From the NCBI RefSeq assembly GCF_009865135.1, contig NZ_WWGH01000002.1:62001-126000 (forward strand): a stretch of DNA of 64,000 nt, written 5' to 3'. Shown here piece after piece: positions 50,509-58,943 of this stretch. This stretch comes from Streptomyces sp. SID8374. GTDB lineage: Bacteria > Actinomycetota > Actinomycetes > Streptomycetales > Streptomycetaceae. The position numbers and the translations under genes are program-made. The stretch's first letter is position 1, and every line of letters starts with the position of its first letter. The notes beneath the pieces were generated by a model. It did not search any database, had not been told where the DNA came from, and saw nothing but the letters and a program-made list of their open reading frames with translations.

Positions 50509-51582
50509 TCAGTCCTTCTCGTCGTCCTCCGGCGTCAGCAGCGCCTCGATCCGTTCCGCCGCCGTGCCCAGGTGGCGGCGGGCCTCGGCCAGCTGGGTGT
50601 CCGTCACCCCGTGGTCGCGGGCCGTGTCCCGGACCGTGTCGCGGAACCGGTCCAGCAGGCGGTCCAGATCGCGTGCCGGGTCGTCCGTGACCGGGATGTC
50701 CTTGCCCCAGTCGGGCGAGGCGTCCTGGGACCCGGTCGCCGGGGCGCTCGCCGCGGCCTCCGCACCCTCGGCGTCGTACGGTCCGGGCTTGCCGAAGGAG
50801 GACCAGCCGCCCGCCCGCGCGAACCCGCCGAGCTGGCCGGTGATCTCGGCCAGCCCCTCCCGTACGCCGGAAGGCCAGTCGCCCCGTGCGAAGTGCTCCT
50901 GCACCTGGCGGGCGGCGTCCCGCATCTGCTCGCGCGCCCTGTCCTGGGCCTCCTTGGCCTGGCGGCGGGCCTGCTGGGCCTCCTCGCGGGCGCGCCGGGA
51001 CTCATCCTTCGCTCGCCGCGCCTGCTCCTTCCACTCCTGCTTGGCCCGGCGCAGCTCCTCCTTGGCGTTGCGCCACGCCTCGCTGTCGCCGAAGTCGCCC
51101 AGGTTGCCGAAGTCCCCGAACTCTCCGAACTCCCCGAAAGGCGAGGACGGCTTGTCCTTGGCGCCGTTCTTCGCGCCGCCTGTTCCCGCGCCCTGCCGGG
51201 ACTCGGAGGCCGCCGCCCGCACGTCGCTGCGGAGCCGGCCCGCCGCGCCGCGCACGTCGTCGCGTATCTCGGCGGCCAGTTCGGAGAGGGAGTCGCGGAT
51301 CTCCAGCTCCAGGTCGGCCAGTTCGCCGCTGCGGCCCGCCAGTTCGGCGCGTCCGGCGTCGGTGATCGAGTAGACCTTGCGGCCGCCCTCGGTGGCGTGG
51401 GTGACCAGGCCCTCGGCCTCCAGCTTGGCCAGCCGGGGGTAGACGGTGCCCGCGGAGGGGGCGTACAGGCCCTGGAAGCGCTCCTCCAGGAGGCGGATCA
51501 CCTCGTAGCCGTGGCGCGGGGCCTCGTCCAGGAGCTTGAGCAGGTACAGGCGCAGTCGGCCGTGGGCGAATACGGGGGGCAT
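50509..51582 (-). CDS. PadR-family regulator with long charged C-terminal extension
   Basis: A 357-residue protein. The PadR winged helix is residues 5-85 (LLDEAPRHGYEVIRLLEERF, PSAGTVYPRLAKLEAEGLVT, GGRKVYSITDAGRAEL). Behind it lie a GEFGEFGDFGNLGDFGD repeat and a long Arg/Glu/Ala-rich helix (about 165-240) likely to form a coiled coil, then an acidic tail. Normal PadR proteins are about 110-200 residues. ATG 51582 is preceded by GGAAAGG. It follows the DUF4097 gene with a 1-bp gap, so the two are co-transcribed. Confidence 0.9.
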   Translation of the reverse strand: MPPVFAHGRLRLYLLKLLDEAPRHGYEVIRLLEERFQGLYAPSAGTVYPRLAKLEAEGLVTHATEGGRKVYSITDAGRAELAGRSGELADLELEIRDSLSELAAEIRDDVRGAAGRLRSDVRAAASESRQGAGTGGAKNGAKDKPSSPFGEFGEFGDFGNLGDFGDSEAWRNAKEELRRAKQEWKEQARRAKDESRRAREEAQQARRQAKEAQDRAREQMRDAARQVQEHFARGDWPSGVREGLAEITGQLGGFARAGGWSSFGKPGPYDAEGAEAAASAPATGSQDASPDWGKDIPVTDDPARDLDRLLDRFRDTVRDTARDHGVTDTQLAEARRHLGTAAERIEALLTPEDDEKD

Positions 51583-51583
51583 G

Positions 51584-52441
51584 TCAGAGAACCTTTCCGG
51601 TCGGCTCGGCACCGTACGCCTCGTCCTCGGCGGGGGGCCTGCGCAGCAGGGCGATCGAACCGGACACGGTCGTCGCCTTCAGGGTCCCCGTCCCGGCGCC
51701 GAGCGTGCCGGTGATCTTCTTCGCGCCCCACTGCCCGCCGACCCGCAGGTCCTCGAAGGCGTTGGAGACGGCCCCGCTCGCGGTGTTGGCCTCGACCCGT
51801 GCGTCCGCCGGGTGCGGCAGCCGGATCGCGATCTCGCCGGAGACCGTGGTCAGCCGGATGTCGGTGGGCTTCCCCGACGGGTCGACGTCCAGCACCATGT
51901 CACCGCTGACCGACTCGGCCCGGACCGAGGCGCCCGCCCCGTCCACCACCGTCAGGTCACCGGCCACGGAGTGGAAGCGCAGGTCCCCGGTGACGCTCTG
52001 GGCCTCCAGGCTGCCCGAGACGGAGTCGCCGCGGACCGCGCCGGTCAGGCCGACGAGGGTGATGTCCCCGGTGATGCCGCGTACGTCGGTGCGGCCGCTG
52101 ATCCCGGAGACGACGGCCCCGGCGCCCACCACGCCGACCTCCACCGAGGCGGTGGCGGGCACCACGAGCGAGACCACCGCGCTGCGGCGCCGCCCGTTGG
52201 GGTCCAGCCAGCGCAGGAGGTCCTGCCAGGGGAGGTCCTCGTACGCCACCGTCAGCCGGCCGTCCTCGTGGGTGACCAGGAGCGGCGGCCCCTCGATGGC
52301 GGAGACCTCCAGCCGGGCGCCCGGTTCGTCGGTCCCGACCACGTTGACCGTGCCGCCGACGACGCGCACGTGGAGCGCGGTCACCGGAGCGTCGAAGGTG
52401 AGCTTCTGCGGCTCGGCGACGGTCTGCTTCGACACAGCCAT
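51584..52441 (-). CDS. DUF4097 domain protein (adhesin-like beta-roll)
   Basis: A 285-residue protein with no signal peptide, made of repeated short beta strands (GDITLVGLTGAVRGDSVSGS, GDLRFHSVAGDLTVVDGAG, VSGEIAIRLPHPADARV), the DUF4097/putative adhesin fold. Start ATG 52441 has GGGAGG 8 nt upstream. It is the first gene before the PadR regulator gene. The role may be membrane-stress sensing as in related operons, but this is not proven. Confidence 0.85.
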   Translation of the reverse strand: MAVSKQTVAEPQKLTFDAPVTALHVRVVGGTVNVVGTDEPGARLEVSAIEGPPLLVTHEDGRLTVAYEDLPWQDLLRWLDPNGRRRSAVVSLVVPATASVEVGVVGAGAVVSGISGRTDVRGITGDITLVGLTGAVRGDSVSGSLEAQSVTGDLRFHSVAGDLTVVDGAGASVRAESVSGDMVLDVDPSGKPTDIRLTTVSGEIAIRLPHPADARVEANTASGAVSNAFEDLRVGGQWGAKKITGTLGAGTGTLKATTVSGSIALLRRPPAEDEAYGAEPTGKVL

Positions 52442-52475
52442 GGACAGGACCTCCCGGAGGGAATGACGACGCAAC

Positions 52476-52509
52476 ATATCGCGTCTCGTAAGGAACACGA
52501 TATATCGCG
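52476..52509 (-). promoter_or_regulatory. Candidate PadR operator region
   Basis: ATATCGCG occurs twice (52476-52483 and 52502-52509) 26 bp apart, and CGATATATCG (52498-52507) is a perfect 10-bp palindrome. These AT-rich elements lie 35-70 bp before the DUF4097 start in otherwise GC-rich DNA and are likely operator and promoter. The binding protein is presumably the PadR regulator encoded downstream. Confidence 0.6.
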
Positions 52510-52594
52510 GATAGAGGAAGTCAAGCGCCATCCGCAGGCACTTCAGGTGGTCAAAGAACATCGGAGTGGGGCAAATTGCCCTAGCGTGTGGCAC

Positions 52595-53446
52595 ATGAAC
52601 GCGACATCCACGGGGGCGCTCCTGCTCTGCCGCGCCGAGCCCGAGACCGTACGGCCGCTCGCCCACCTGCTGCGCGAGCAGATGCTGCTGACGCGCGCGG
52701 GCGGCGAGTGGAGCGTCCTCGTACCGGAGGGGAAGCCCTGGCGAGGCACCGGCCCTTCCGGCTCCGGCTCTTCCGGCTCCGGCGGCCCCGAGCCGGTCGA
52801 CCGGGTCATCGGCGGCTGGGCCTCCGCCCTGGCCGTCGGCTCCACCTGGCCGGTCCTCGCCCTGTGGTGGGACGCCGACCGGGCCGGATACACGCTCGCC
52901 GCCGGGTTCCGCCGCCCCGTGGGCTACGTCTGGCTGGCCGACGGTACGCCGGTGGGCGAGGACGAGGCGATGCGCACCTTCGCGGCCCGGCTCGGCCTCG
53001 ATCCCGTACTGGACCTCCAGGCGCTGGAGGAGCTGACCCGGCCCGACCCGGAGGCGGACGCCGAGGCCCGGCTGCGCGGACTGCTCGCGGTCCTGACCCG
53101 TACGGGACTCACCCTGCCGGCCGGGCTCACCCCGGGCGAGAGCGCCGACCGGCTGCGCAGCGTGGCCGCCGTGCAGCGCGGGGCGGAGCGCGTCGAGTGG
53201 GCGGGGTGGCGTGATGCCGTACGGGTCGAACTCGACGCGGTGGAGAGCAGCAGTCTGGGGCCCTGGGTGCGCGGCCCCCGGGCCCGAGCCGTCGCCGCCG
53301 CCCAGCTCGCGGCCGGGCTCCCGCTCCTGCTCTGGGGCGCCCGCCGCCGCAGCGGGGGATGGGCGGCCGCCGGGGCGGTGCTCCTGGCGCAGGGGGCGCT
53401 GGGACTCGCCTACCACCGGGCCCGGGCGGGCGCGGAGAAGCCCTAG
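52595..53446 (+). CDS. Hypothetical membrane-anchored protein
   Basis: A 283-residue protein I do not recognise. It has a soluble N-terminal part (ALLLCRAEPETVRPLAHLLR, then a Gly/Ser/Pro linker GPSGSGSSGSGGPEP, then WASALAVGSTWPVLALWWDA) and a C-terminal region (about 225-275) with two hydrophobic helices ending LAYHRARAG. The TAG stop lies within the CCTAGG target duplication of the adjacent insertion sequence, so the insertion leaves the coding part intact. Confidence 0.75.
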   Translation: MNATSTGALLLCRAEPETVRPLAHLLREQMLLTRAGGEWSVLVPEGKPWRGTGPSGSGSSGSGGPEPVDRVIGGWASALAVGSTWPVLALWWDADRAGYTLAAGFRRPVGYVWLADGTPVGEDEAMRTFAARLGLDPVLDLQALEELTRPDPEADAEARLRGLLAVLTRTGLTLPAGLTPGESADRLRSVAAVQRGAERVEWAGWRDAVRVELDAVESSSLGPWVRGPRARAVAAAQLAAGLPLLLWGARRRSGGWAAAGAVLLAQGALGLAYHRARAGAEKP

Positions 53447-54399
53447 GTGTATTGACCCGCAGGGTTGTTGACGCGGGTGATGGGTGGGTGGCCGCCGAGT
53501 GCGGTGTGGCTGCGGTGGTGGTTGTAGGTGTGGAGGAAGTCTGCCAGGGCTGCTGTCCGCTCGTCGTTGGTGGTGTAGGGCCGTTGGTAGGCCCATTCGT
53601 CGGCGAGGGTGCGGTTGAAGCGTTCGACTTTGCCGTTGGTCTGGGGCCGGTAGGGGCGGGTGAGTTTGCCGGTCGCGCCGATGTGGGCCAGGGCTTGCTT
53701 CCAGGCCAGGCCTTTGCGGTAGGCCCACGCGTTGTCGGTTAGAACGCGCTCGATGCGGGTGGTGCCCAGGTCGGCGAAGAAGGCGGCGGCCCGGGTCAGG
53801 AAGGCTGCGCAGGTGGCGGCTTTCTCGTCGGGGTGGATTTCGCTGTAGGCGAGGCGTGAGTGGTCGTCGACGGCGGAGTGGATGTAGTCGAAACCGACGT
53901 TGTTGCGGGTGGCGCGGCCGGCCTGGCGGCCCACGACCTTGTGGCCGCCGCCGTCGGGGATCCGTCCGAGCTTCTTGACGTCGATGTGGGTCAGCTCGCC
54001 TGGGTGTTCGCGTTCGTAGCGGCGGATCACGGTGCCGGTCGGGCGGTCGAGCCAGGCCGGCCGGTTGAGCCGGTGGCGGGTGAGGATCCGGTGCACGGTG
54101 GATGCGGGCAGGCAAAGGATCGGGCCGATCCGCGCAGGTCCGAGCTTTCGGGTTCGCCGCAGATCGCAGACGCGTTCTTCCACTGCGGCCGGTGTCCGGT
54201 GCGGGGTCCTGCATGGCCTGCTGGACCGGTCGACAAGACCTGCGTCGCCTTCGCTTTTCCAGCGGCGGACCCATTTGTGGGCCGTGGGCCTCGATATGCC
54301 CATCTCGGCAGCCACATGCGCGACCGGACGGCCCTCCAGGACGCGTGCGACCAGGATCCGCCTGCCGTGAACGGTCAGGCGGGCATTACGGTGTGACAC
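53443..54399 (-). CDS. IS481-family DDE transposase
   Basis: A 318-residue transposase. The N-terminal HTH is VAHVAAEMGISRPTAHKW with RWKSEGDAGLVDRSSRP; the DDE catalytic core shows HIDVKKLGRIPD, VLTDNAWAYRKG and NGKVERFNRTLADEW. The start is GTG 54399 with GGAGG 5 nt upstream. The frame has no stop inside the element; it ends at the TAG of the duplicated CCTAGG, so the target site supplies the stop codon and the last residue (Thr) codes across the junction. Confidence 0.92.
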   Translation of the reverse strand: MSHRNARLTVHGRRILVARVLEGRPVAHVAAEMGISRPTAHKWVRRWKSEGDAGLVDRSSRPCRTPHRTPAAVEERVCDLRRTRKLGPARIGPILCLPASTVHRILTRHRLNRPAWLDRPTGTVIRRYEREHPGELTHIDVKKLGRIPDGGGHKVVGRQAGRATRNNVGFDYIHSAVDDHSRLAYSEIHPDEKAATCAAFLTRAAAFFADLGTTRIERVLTDNAWAYRKGLAWKQALAHIGATGKLTRPYRPQTNGKVERFNRTLADEWAYQRPYTTNDERTAALADFLHTYNHHRSHTALGGHPPITRVNNPAGQYT

Positions 54400-54501
54400 G
54401 AAGACCTCCGTGTGCGGTGCAGCGTAGACACCTCCACCACACCGGAGGTCTTCGTCATGATCAAGACCTGACCAGCGTTAACAACGCTCGTGATCAATAC
54501 A
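53448..54501. mobile_element. IS481-family insertion sequence, apparently complete
   Basis: A 1054-bp element with imperfect terminal inverted repeats of about 31 bp (outer TGTATTGA perfect; 23 of 31 positions match) and a 6-bp direct repeat CCTAGG on both sides (53442-53447 and 54502-54507). IS481 is known to insert at NCTAGN with 6-bp duplications, which this fits exactly. It sits between two convergent genes whose stops were only a few bases apart. The transposase gene is uninterrupted, so it may be active and its insertion recent. Confidence 0.92.
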
Positions 54502-54509
54502 CCTAGGGC

Positions 54510-54695
54510 CTACGCGTCCTCGTCGTCCTCGTCGTCCAGCCGGGCCAGCCAGGTCGCGAGGCGTTCGACCGGCACCTCGAAGTCGGGGTTGAGATCGACG
54601 AACGTACGCAGCTGCTCGGCGAGCCACTCGAAGGTGACCTCCTCCTCGCCGCGCCGCTTCTCCAGTTCCTCGATGCCACGGTCCGTGAAGTACAT
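54510..54695 (-). CDS. DUF6104 family small protein
   Basis: A 61-residue protein, conserved in Streptomyces. It is helical and acidic, beginning YFTDRGIEELEKRRGEEEV and ending ARLDDEDDEDA. It lies right behind the insertion sequence and keeps its natural stop. It probably acts in the cytosol; function unknown. GGAAAAGG-like DNA lies in front of the ATG on the plus strand only, so the ribosome site is weak. Confidence 0.85.
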   Translation of the reverse strand: MYFTDRGIEELEKRRGEEEVTFEWLAEQLRTFVDLNPDFEVPVERLATWLARLDDEDDEDA

Positions 54696-54754
54696 GGGAA
54701 AAGGATAACGAGGCCCGAGGGGCCTCCAGGACGCCGGATAGGCCGGATACGCCG

Positions 54755-54791
54755 GAGGCCCGGCCCCGCGACGAGCGCGGAACCGGGCCTC
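54755..54791 (-). terminator. Terminator after kgd
   Basis: GAGGCCCGG (54755-54763) pairs with CCGGGCCTC (54783-54791), with an inner CGCG/CGCG stem. It starts 39 bp after the kgd stop codon on the minus strand. Confidence 0.75.
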
Positions 54792-54829
54792 GGTGACGTA
54801 CGAACAGGTCGTACGGCTGTTGCGGGTCC

Positions 54830-57800
54830 TCAGGCCTCGAAGACCTCGTTGACCAGCTGCGTCTGCTCCGCCTGGTGACGCTTGGCCGAGCCGACCGCCG
54901 GGGACGAGCCGTGCGGCCGCGAGATGCGGCGCAGGCGCTCGCCGTGCGGCACGTCCGCGCCGACGGCCAGGTCCAGGTGGTCGATCAGGTTGAGCGCGAT
55001 GAACGGCCACGCACCCTGGTTGGCCGGCTCCTCCTGGGCCCAGAGGTACTTCTCGGCGTTCGGGTACTTGGCGATCTCGGCCTGGATCTCCGCACCCGGC
55101 AGCGGGTACAGCCGCTCCAGGCGGATGATCGCGGTCTCCGTGTCGCCGCGCTTCTCCCGCTCGGCGTCCAGGTCGTAGTAGAGCTTGCCCGAGACGAACA
55201 CGACCTTGCGGACGTTCTCCGCCTTGACGCTGTCGTCGCCGATCACCGGGCGGAAGCCGCCGGTGGTGAACTCCTCGATCTTCGACGCCGCGGCCTTCAG
55301 ACGCAGCATCGACTTCGGGGTGAAGACGATGAGCGGCTTGTGGTGCGGGTTGTGCACCTGCCAGCGCAGCAGGTGGAAGTAGTTCGACGGCAGGGTCGGC
55401 ATCGCGACCGTCATGTTGTCCTGCGCGCACATCTGGAGGAAACGCTCCGGGCGGGCGGACGAGTGGTCCGGGCCCTGGCCCTCGTAACCGTGCGGCAGCA
55501 GCAGCGTGACGCCGGAGGTCTGGCCCCACTTCTGCTCGGCCGAGGAGATGAACTCGTCGACGACGGTCTGCGCGCCGTTGACGAAGTCACCGAACTGGGC
55601 CTCCCAGATGACCAGCGACTCCGGGCGGGCCAGCGAGTAGCCGTACTCGAAGCCCATCGCCGCGTACTCGCTGAGCAGCGAGTCGTAGACGTTGTAGCGG
55701 GCCTGGTCCTCGGTGAGGTACAGCAGCGGGGTGTAGTCCTCGCCGGTGACCTGGTCCACCAGGACCGCGTGGCGCTGGCCGAACGTGCCGCGGCGGGTGT
55801 CCTGGCCGGCGAGCCGGACCGGGGTGCCCTCCATCAGCAGCGAACCGATGGCCAGGGTCTCGCCCATGCCCCAGTCGATCGTGCCGTTCTCCACCGAGGC
55901 CGCGCGACGCTGCATCTGCGGCATCAGACGGGGGTGGACGGTGATCGACTCGGGGATGTTGACCTGGGACTCGGCGATCCGCTTCACGACCTCGGCGGAG
56001 ACCGCCGTGTCGACGGTGACCGGGAACGCGGCCTGCGGCTCCGGGACGTGCGGGGCGGCCGGCTGCGAGGTGGCCTCGCGGACCTCGGCGAAGACCTTCT
56101 CCAGCTGGCCCTGGAAGTCCTGGAGCGCCTGCTCCGCCTCTTCCAGCGTGATGTCGCCGCGACCGATGAGGGACTCGGTGTAGAGCTTGCGCACCGAGCG
56201 CTTCTTGTCGATCAGGGTGTACATCTGCGGGTTGGTGAACTCCGGGTTGTCGCCCTCGTTGTGACCGCGGCGGCGGTAGCAGATGAGGTCGATCACGACG
56301 TCCTTGTTGAACGCCTGCCGGAACTCGAAGGCGAGCCGCGCGACACGGACCACGGCCTCCGGGTCGTCACCGTTGACGTGGATGATCGGCGCCTCGATCA
56401 TGCGCGCCACGTCGGTGGCGTACATCGAGGAGCGCGAGGACTCCGGGGCGGCGGTGAAGCCGACCTGGTTGTTGATCACCACGTGCACGGTGCCGCCGGT
56501 GCGGTAGCCGCGCAGCTGCGACATGTTGAGCGTCTCGGCGACGACGCCCTGGCCCGCGAAGGCCGCGTCGCCGTGGAGAGCGACGGGCAGGACCGTGAAG
56601 TCCGTGCCGCCCTTGTTGATGATGTCCTGCTTGGCGCGGGCGATGCCCTCCAGGACCGGGTCGACCGCCTCCAGGTGCGAGGGGTTGGCGGCCAGCGAGA
56701 CCTTGATCTGCTCGCCGTCCAGACCGGTGAAAGTGCCCTCGGCGCCCAGGTGGTACTTGACGTCGCCGGAGCCGTGCATCGAGCGCGGGTCGAGGTTGCC
56801 CTCGAACTCGCGGAAGATCTGCGCGTACGACTTGCCGACGATGTTCGCCAGCACGTTCAGGCGGCCGCGGTGGGCCATGCCGATGACGACCTCGTCGAGG
56901 CGCGCCTCGGCGGCGGAGTCGAGAACCGCGTCCAGCAGCGGGATGACGGACTCGCCGCCCTCCAGCGAGAACCGCTTCTGACCGACGTACTTGGTCTGGA
57001 GGAACGTCTCGAACGCCTCGGCCGCGTTCAGCCGGCGCAGGATGCGCAGCTGCTCCTCGCGCTCGGGCTGCTGGGCGCGGGGCCGCTCCACCCGGTCCTG
57101 GAGCCACTTGCGCTGCTTCGGGTCCTGGATGTGCATGAACTCGATGCCGGTGGTGCGGCAGTACGACTCACGCAGTACGCCGAGGATGTCGCGGAGCTTC
57201 ATCATCGACTTGCCGGCGAACCCGCCGACCGCGAAGTCCCGCTCCAGGTCCCACAGGGTGAGGCCGTGCTCGGTGATGTCGAGGTCGGGGTGCTTGCGCT
57301 GGCGGTACTCCAGCGGGTCGGTGTCGGCCATGACGTGGCCGCGGACCCGGTAGGAGTGGATCAGCTCGAAGACCCGCGCGGCCTTCGTCACGTCGTTGTC
57401 GTGCGACGCGTCGATGTCCGTGAGCCAGCGCACCGGCTCGTACGGGATGCGCAGGGCCTTGAAGATCTCGTCGTAGAAGTCGTTCTGGCCGAGCAGCAGC
57501 TGGCTCAGGACCCGCAGGAACTCGCCGGAGGCGGCGCCCTGGATGACCCGGTGGTCGTAGGTCGACGTGAGCGTCATGACCTTCGAGATGCCGAGCTTGT
57601 TCAGGGTGTCCTGGGAGGTGCCCTGGAACTCCGCCGGGTAGTCCATCGCGCCGACGCCCATGATGAGGCCCTGTCCGGGCATCAGGCGGGGCACCGAGTG
57701 GACGGTGCCGATCCCGCCGGGGTTGGTCAGCGAGGCGGTGACGCCGGAGAAGTCGTCCATGCCGAGCTTGCCGATGCGGGCGCGCCGGACGATGTCCTCG

Positions 57801-58660
57801 TACGCCTGCCAGAACTCGAAGAAGTTGAGCGTCTCGGCCTTCTTGATGGCCGCGACGACCAGCTGGCGGTCGCCGTTCGGCTTCACCAGGTCGATGGCGA
57901 GGCCGAGGTTGACGTGCTCCGGCTTGACCAGGGTCGGCTTGCCGTCCTTCACCGCGAAGGAGTAGTTCATCGACGGCATGGCCTTGAGGGCCTGCACCAT
58001 CGCGTACCCGATGAGGTGCGTGAAGGAGATCTTCCCGCCGCGGGCGCGCTTGAGGTGGTTGTTGATGACGATGCGGTTGTCGAAGAGCAGCTTCACCGGG
58101 ACCGCGCGGACGGACGTGGCCGTCGGCAGCTCCAGCGAGGCGTTCATGTTCTTCGCGACGGCGGCCGAGGGGCCGCGCAGCGTCACGTACTCGGGGCCGG
58201 CCGGGGCCTCGGTGGCCTCGTCCGCCTTGGCCTCGGCCTTGGCGGGCGCGGGCTTGGCGGCCGCGGGCTTCGCCGGGGCCGGAGCCGGGGCGGCCTTGGC
58301 CTCGGCGGGCTTCGCCTCGGCAGGCTTGGCCGGTGCCGGGGCTGCCGGAGCAGCGGCGGCGGGCTTCGCCTGTGCCGGGGCCGCGGGCTGCGCCGGGGTG
58401 GTGGCGGCCGGGGCCTCGGTTGCCGCAGCCCCCGAGGCTGCGGCGCCGGGAACGGGCTTGTCCGCCGTGCCGGAGGTACCCGGCTTGTAGTCGGCGAAGA
58501 AGTCCCACCAGGCGCGATCGACCGAACTGGGATCCTGGAGGTACTGCTGGTAGATCTCGTCGACGAGCCACTCATTGGCGCCGAAAGCAGCGGCCGGGTT
58601 GGTGCCCGGGCTGGCTTGGTCGGTCGAGATGCTCGAGTTACTGGGGGACTGAGACGACAC
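54830..58660 (-). CDS. kgd: 2-oxoglutarate dehydrogenase E1/E2 fusion (Kgd)
   Basis: A 1276-residue multifunctional enzyme of the TCA cycle, typical of actinobacteria. After an N-terminal helix (NEWLVDEIYQQYLQDPSSVD) comes an Ala/Pro/Lys-rich linker (about 40-120), then an acyltransferase (E2-like) domain with STYDHRVIQGAASGEFL, then the thiamine-dependent E1 part with HRGRLNVLANIVGK, HGDAAFAGQGVVAE and the C-terminal HGYEGQGPDHSSARPERFLQ. No lipoyl domain is present, as in the family. GTG 58660 was chosen because GAGGGCGG precedes it and the family starts there; the frame continues about 56 codons upstream. Confidence 0.95.
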   Translation of the reverse strand: MSSQSPSNSSISTDQASPGTNPAAAFGANEWLVDEIYQQYLQDPSSVDRAWWDFFADYKPGTSGTADKPVPGAAASGAAATEAPAATTPAQPAAPAQAKPAAAAPAAPAPAKPAEAKPAEAKAAPAPAPAKPAAAKPAPAKAEAKADEATEAPAGPEYVTLRGPSAAVAKNMNASLELPTATSVRAVPVKLLFDNRIVINNHLKRARGGKISFTHLIGYAMVQALKAMPSMNYSFAVKDGKPTLVKPEHVNLGLAIDLVKPNGDRQLVVAAIKKAETLNFFEFWQAYEDIVRRARIGKLGMDDFSGVTASLTNPGGIGTVHSVPRLMPGQGLIMGVGAMDYPAEFQGTSQDTLNKLGISKVMTLTSTYDHRVIQGAASGEFLRVLSQLLLGQNDFYDEIFKALRIPYEPVRWLTDIDASHDNDVTKAARVFELIHSYRVRGHVMADTDPLEYRQRKHPDLDITEHGLTLWDLERDFAVGGFAGKSMMKLRDILGVLRESYCRTTGIEFMHIQDPKQRKWLQDRVERPRAQQPEREEQLRILRRLNAAEAFETFLQTKYVGQKRFSLEGGESVIPLLDAVLDSAAEARLDEVVIGMAHRGRLNVLANIVGKSYAQIFREFEGNLDPRSMHGSGDVKYHLGAEGTFTGLDGEQIKVSLAANPSHLEAVDPVLEGIARAKQDIINKGGTDFTVLPVALHGDAAFAGQGVVAETLNMSQLRGYRTGGTVHVVINNQVGFTAAPESSRSSMYATDVARMIEAPIIHVNGDDPEAVVRVARLAFEFRQAFNKDVVIDLICYRRRGHNEGDNPEFTNPQMYTLIDKKRSVRKLYTESLIGRGDITLEEAEQALQDFQGQLEKVFAEVREATSQPAAPHVPEPQAAFPVTVDTAVSAEVVKRIAESQVNIPESITVHPRLMPQMQRRAASVENGTIDWGMGETLAIGSLLMEGTPVRLAGQDTRRGTFGQRHAVLVDQVTGEDYTPLLYLTEDQARYNVYDSLLSEYAAMGFEYGYSLARPESLVIWEAQFGDFVNGAQTVVDEFISSAEQKWGQTSGVTLLLPHGYEGQGPDHSSARPERFLQMCAQDNMTVAMPTLPSNYFHLLRWQVHNPHHKPLIVFTPKSMLRLKAAASKIEEFTTGGFRPVIGDDSVKAENVRKVVFVSGKLYYDLDAEREKRGDTETAIIRLERLYPLPGAEIQAEIAKYPNAEKYLWAQEEPANQGAWPFIALNLIDHLDLAVGADVPHGERLRRISRPHGSSPAVGSAKRHQAEQTQLVNEVFEA

Positions 58661-58943
58661 GGCGGCAACCGCCCTCTTCCGCTTCACAAGGTGATGGACA
58701 GCGGAAATCAAGGCTACGCCCCCCAAACCGTTCCTTGCAGACCGGGCCGGTGCTTCGTCGTGCACATCACATCGCAACGCGGGTTTCGGCGCAGGAAATG
58801 GCGGGAAACAAGCGAGGTTCCACTGCACTTCGGGTACGCAGGACCGTGGATACGGTCATCCGACCGTATCCCCTTGAGATCCCCTACAGGGAGGACACGG
58901 ACAACGTGCCCCCTCCGGTTCGAACCCTATGTCAACGGGGTCG

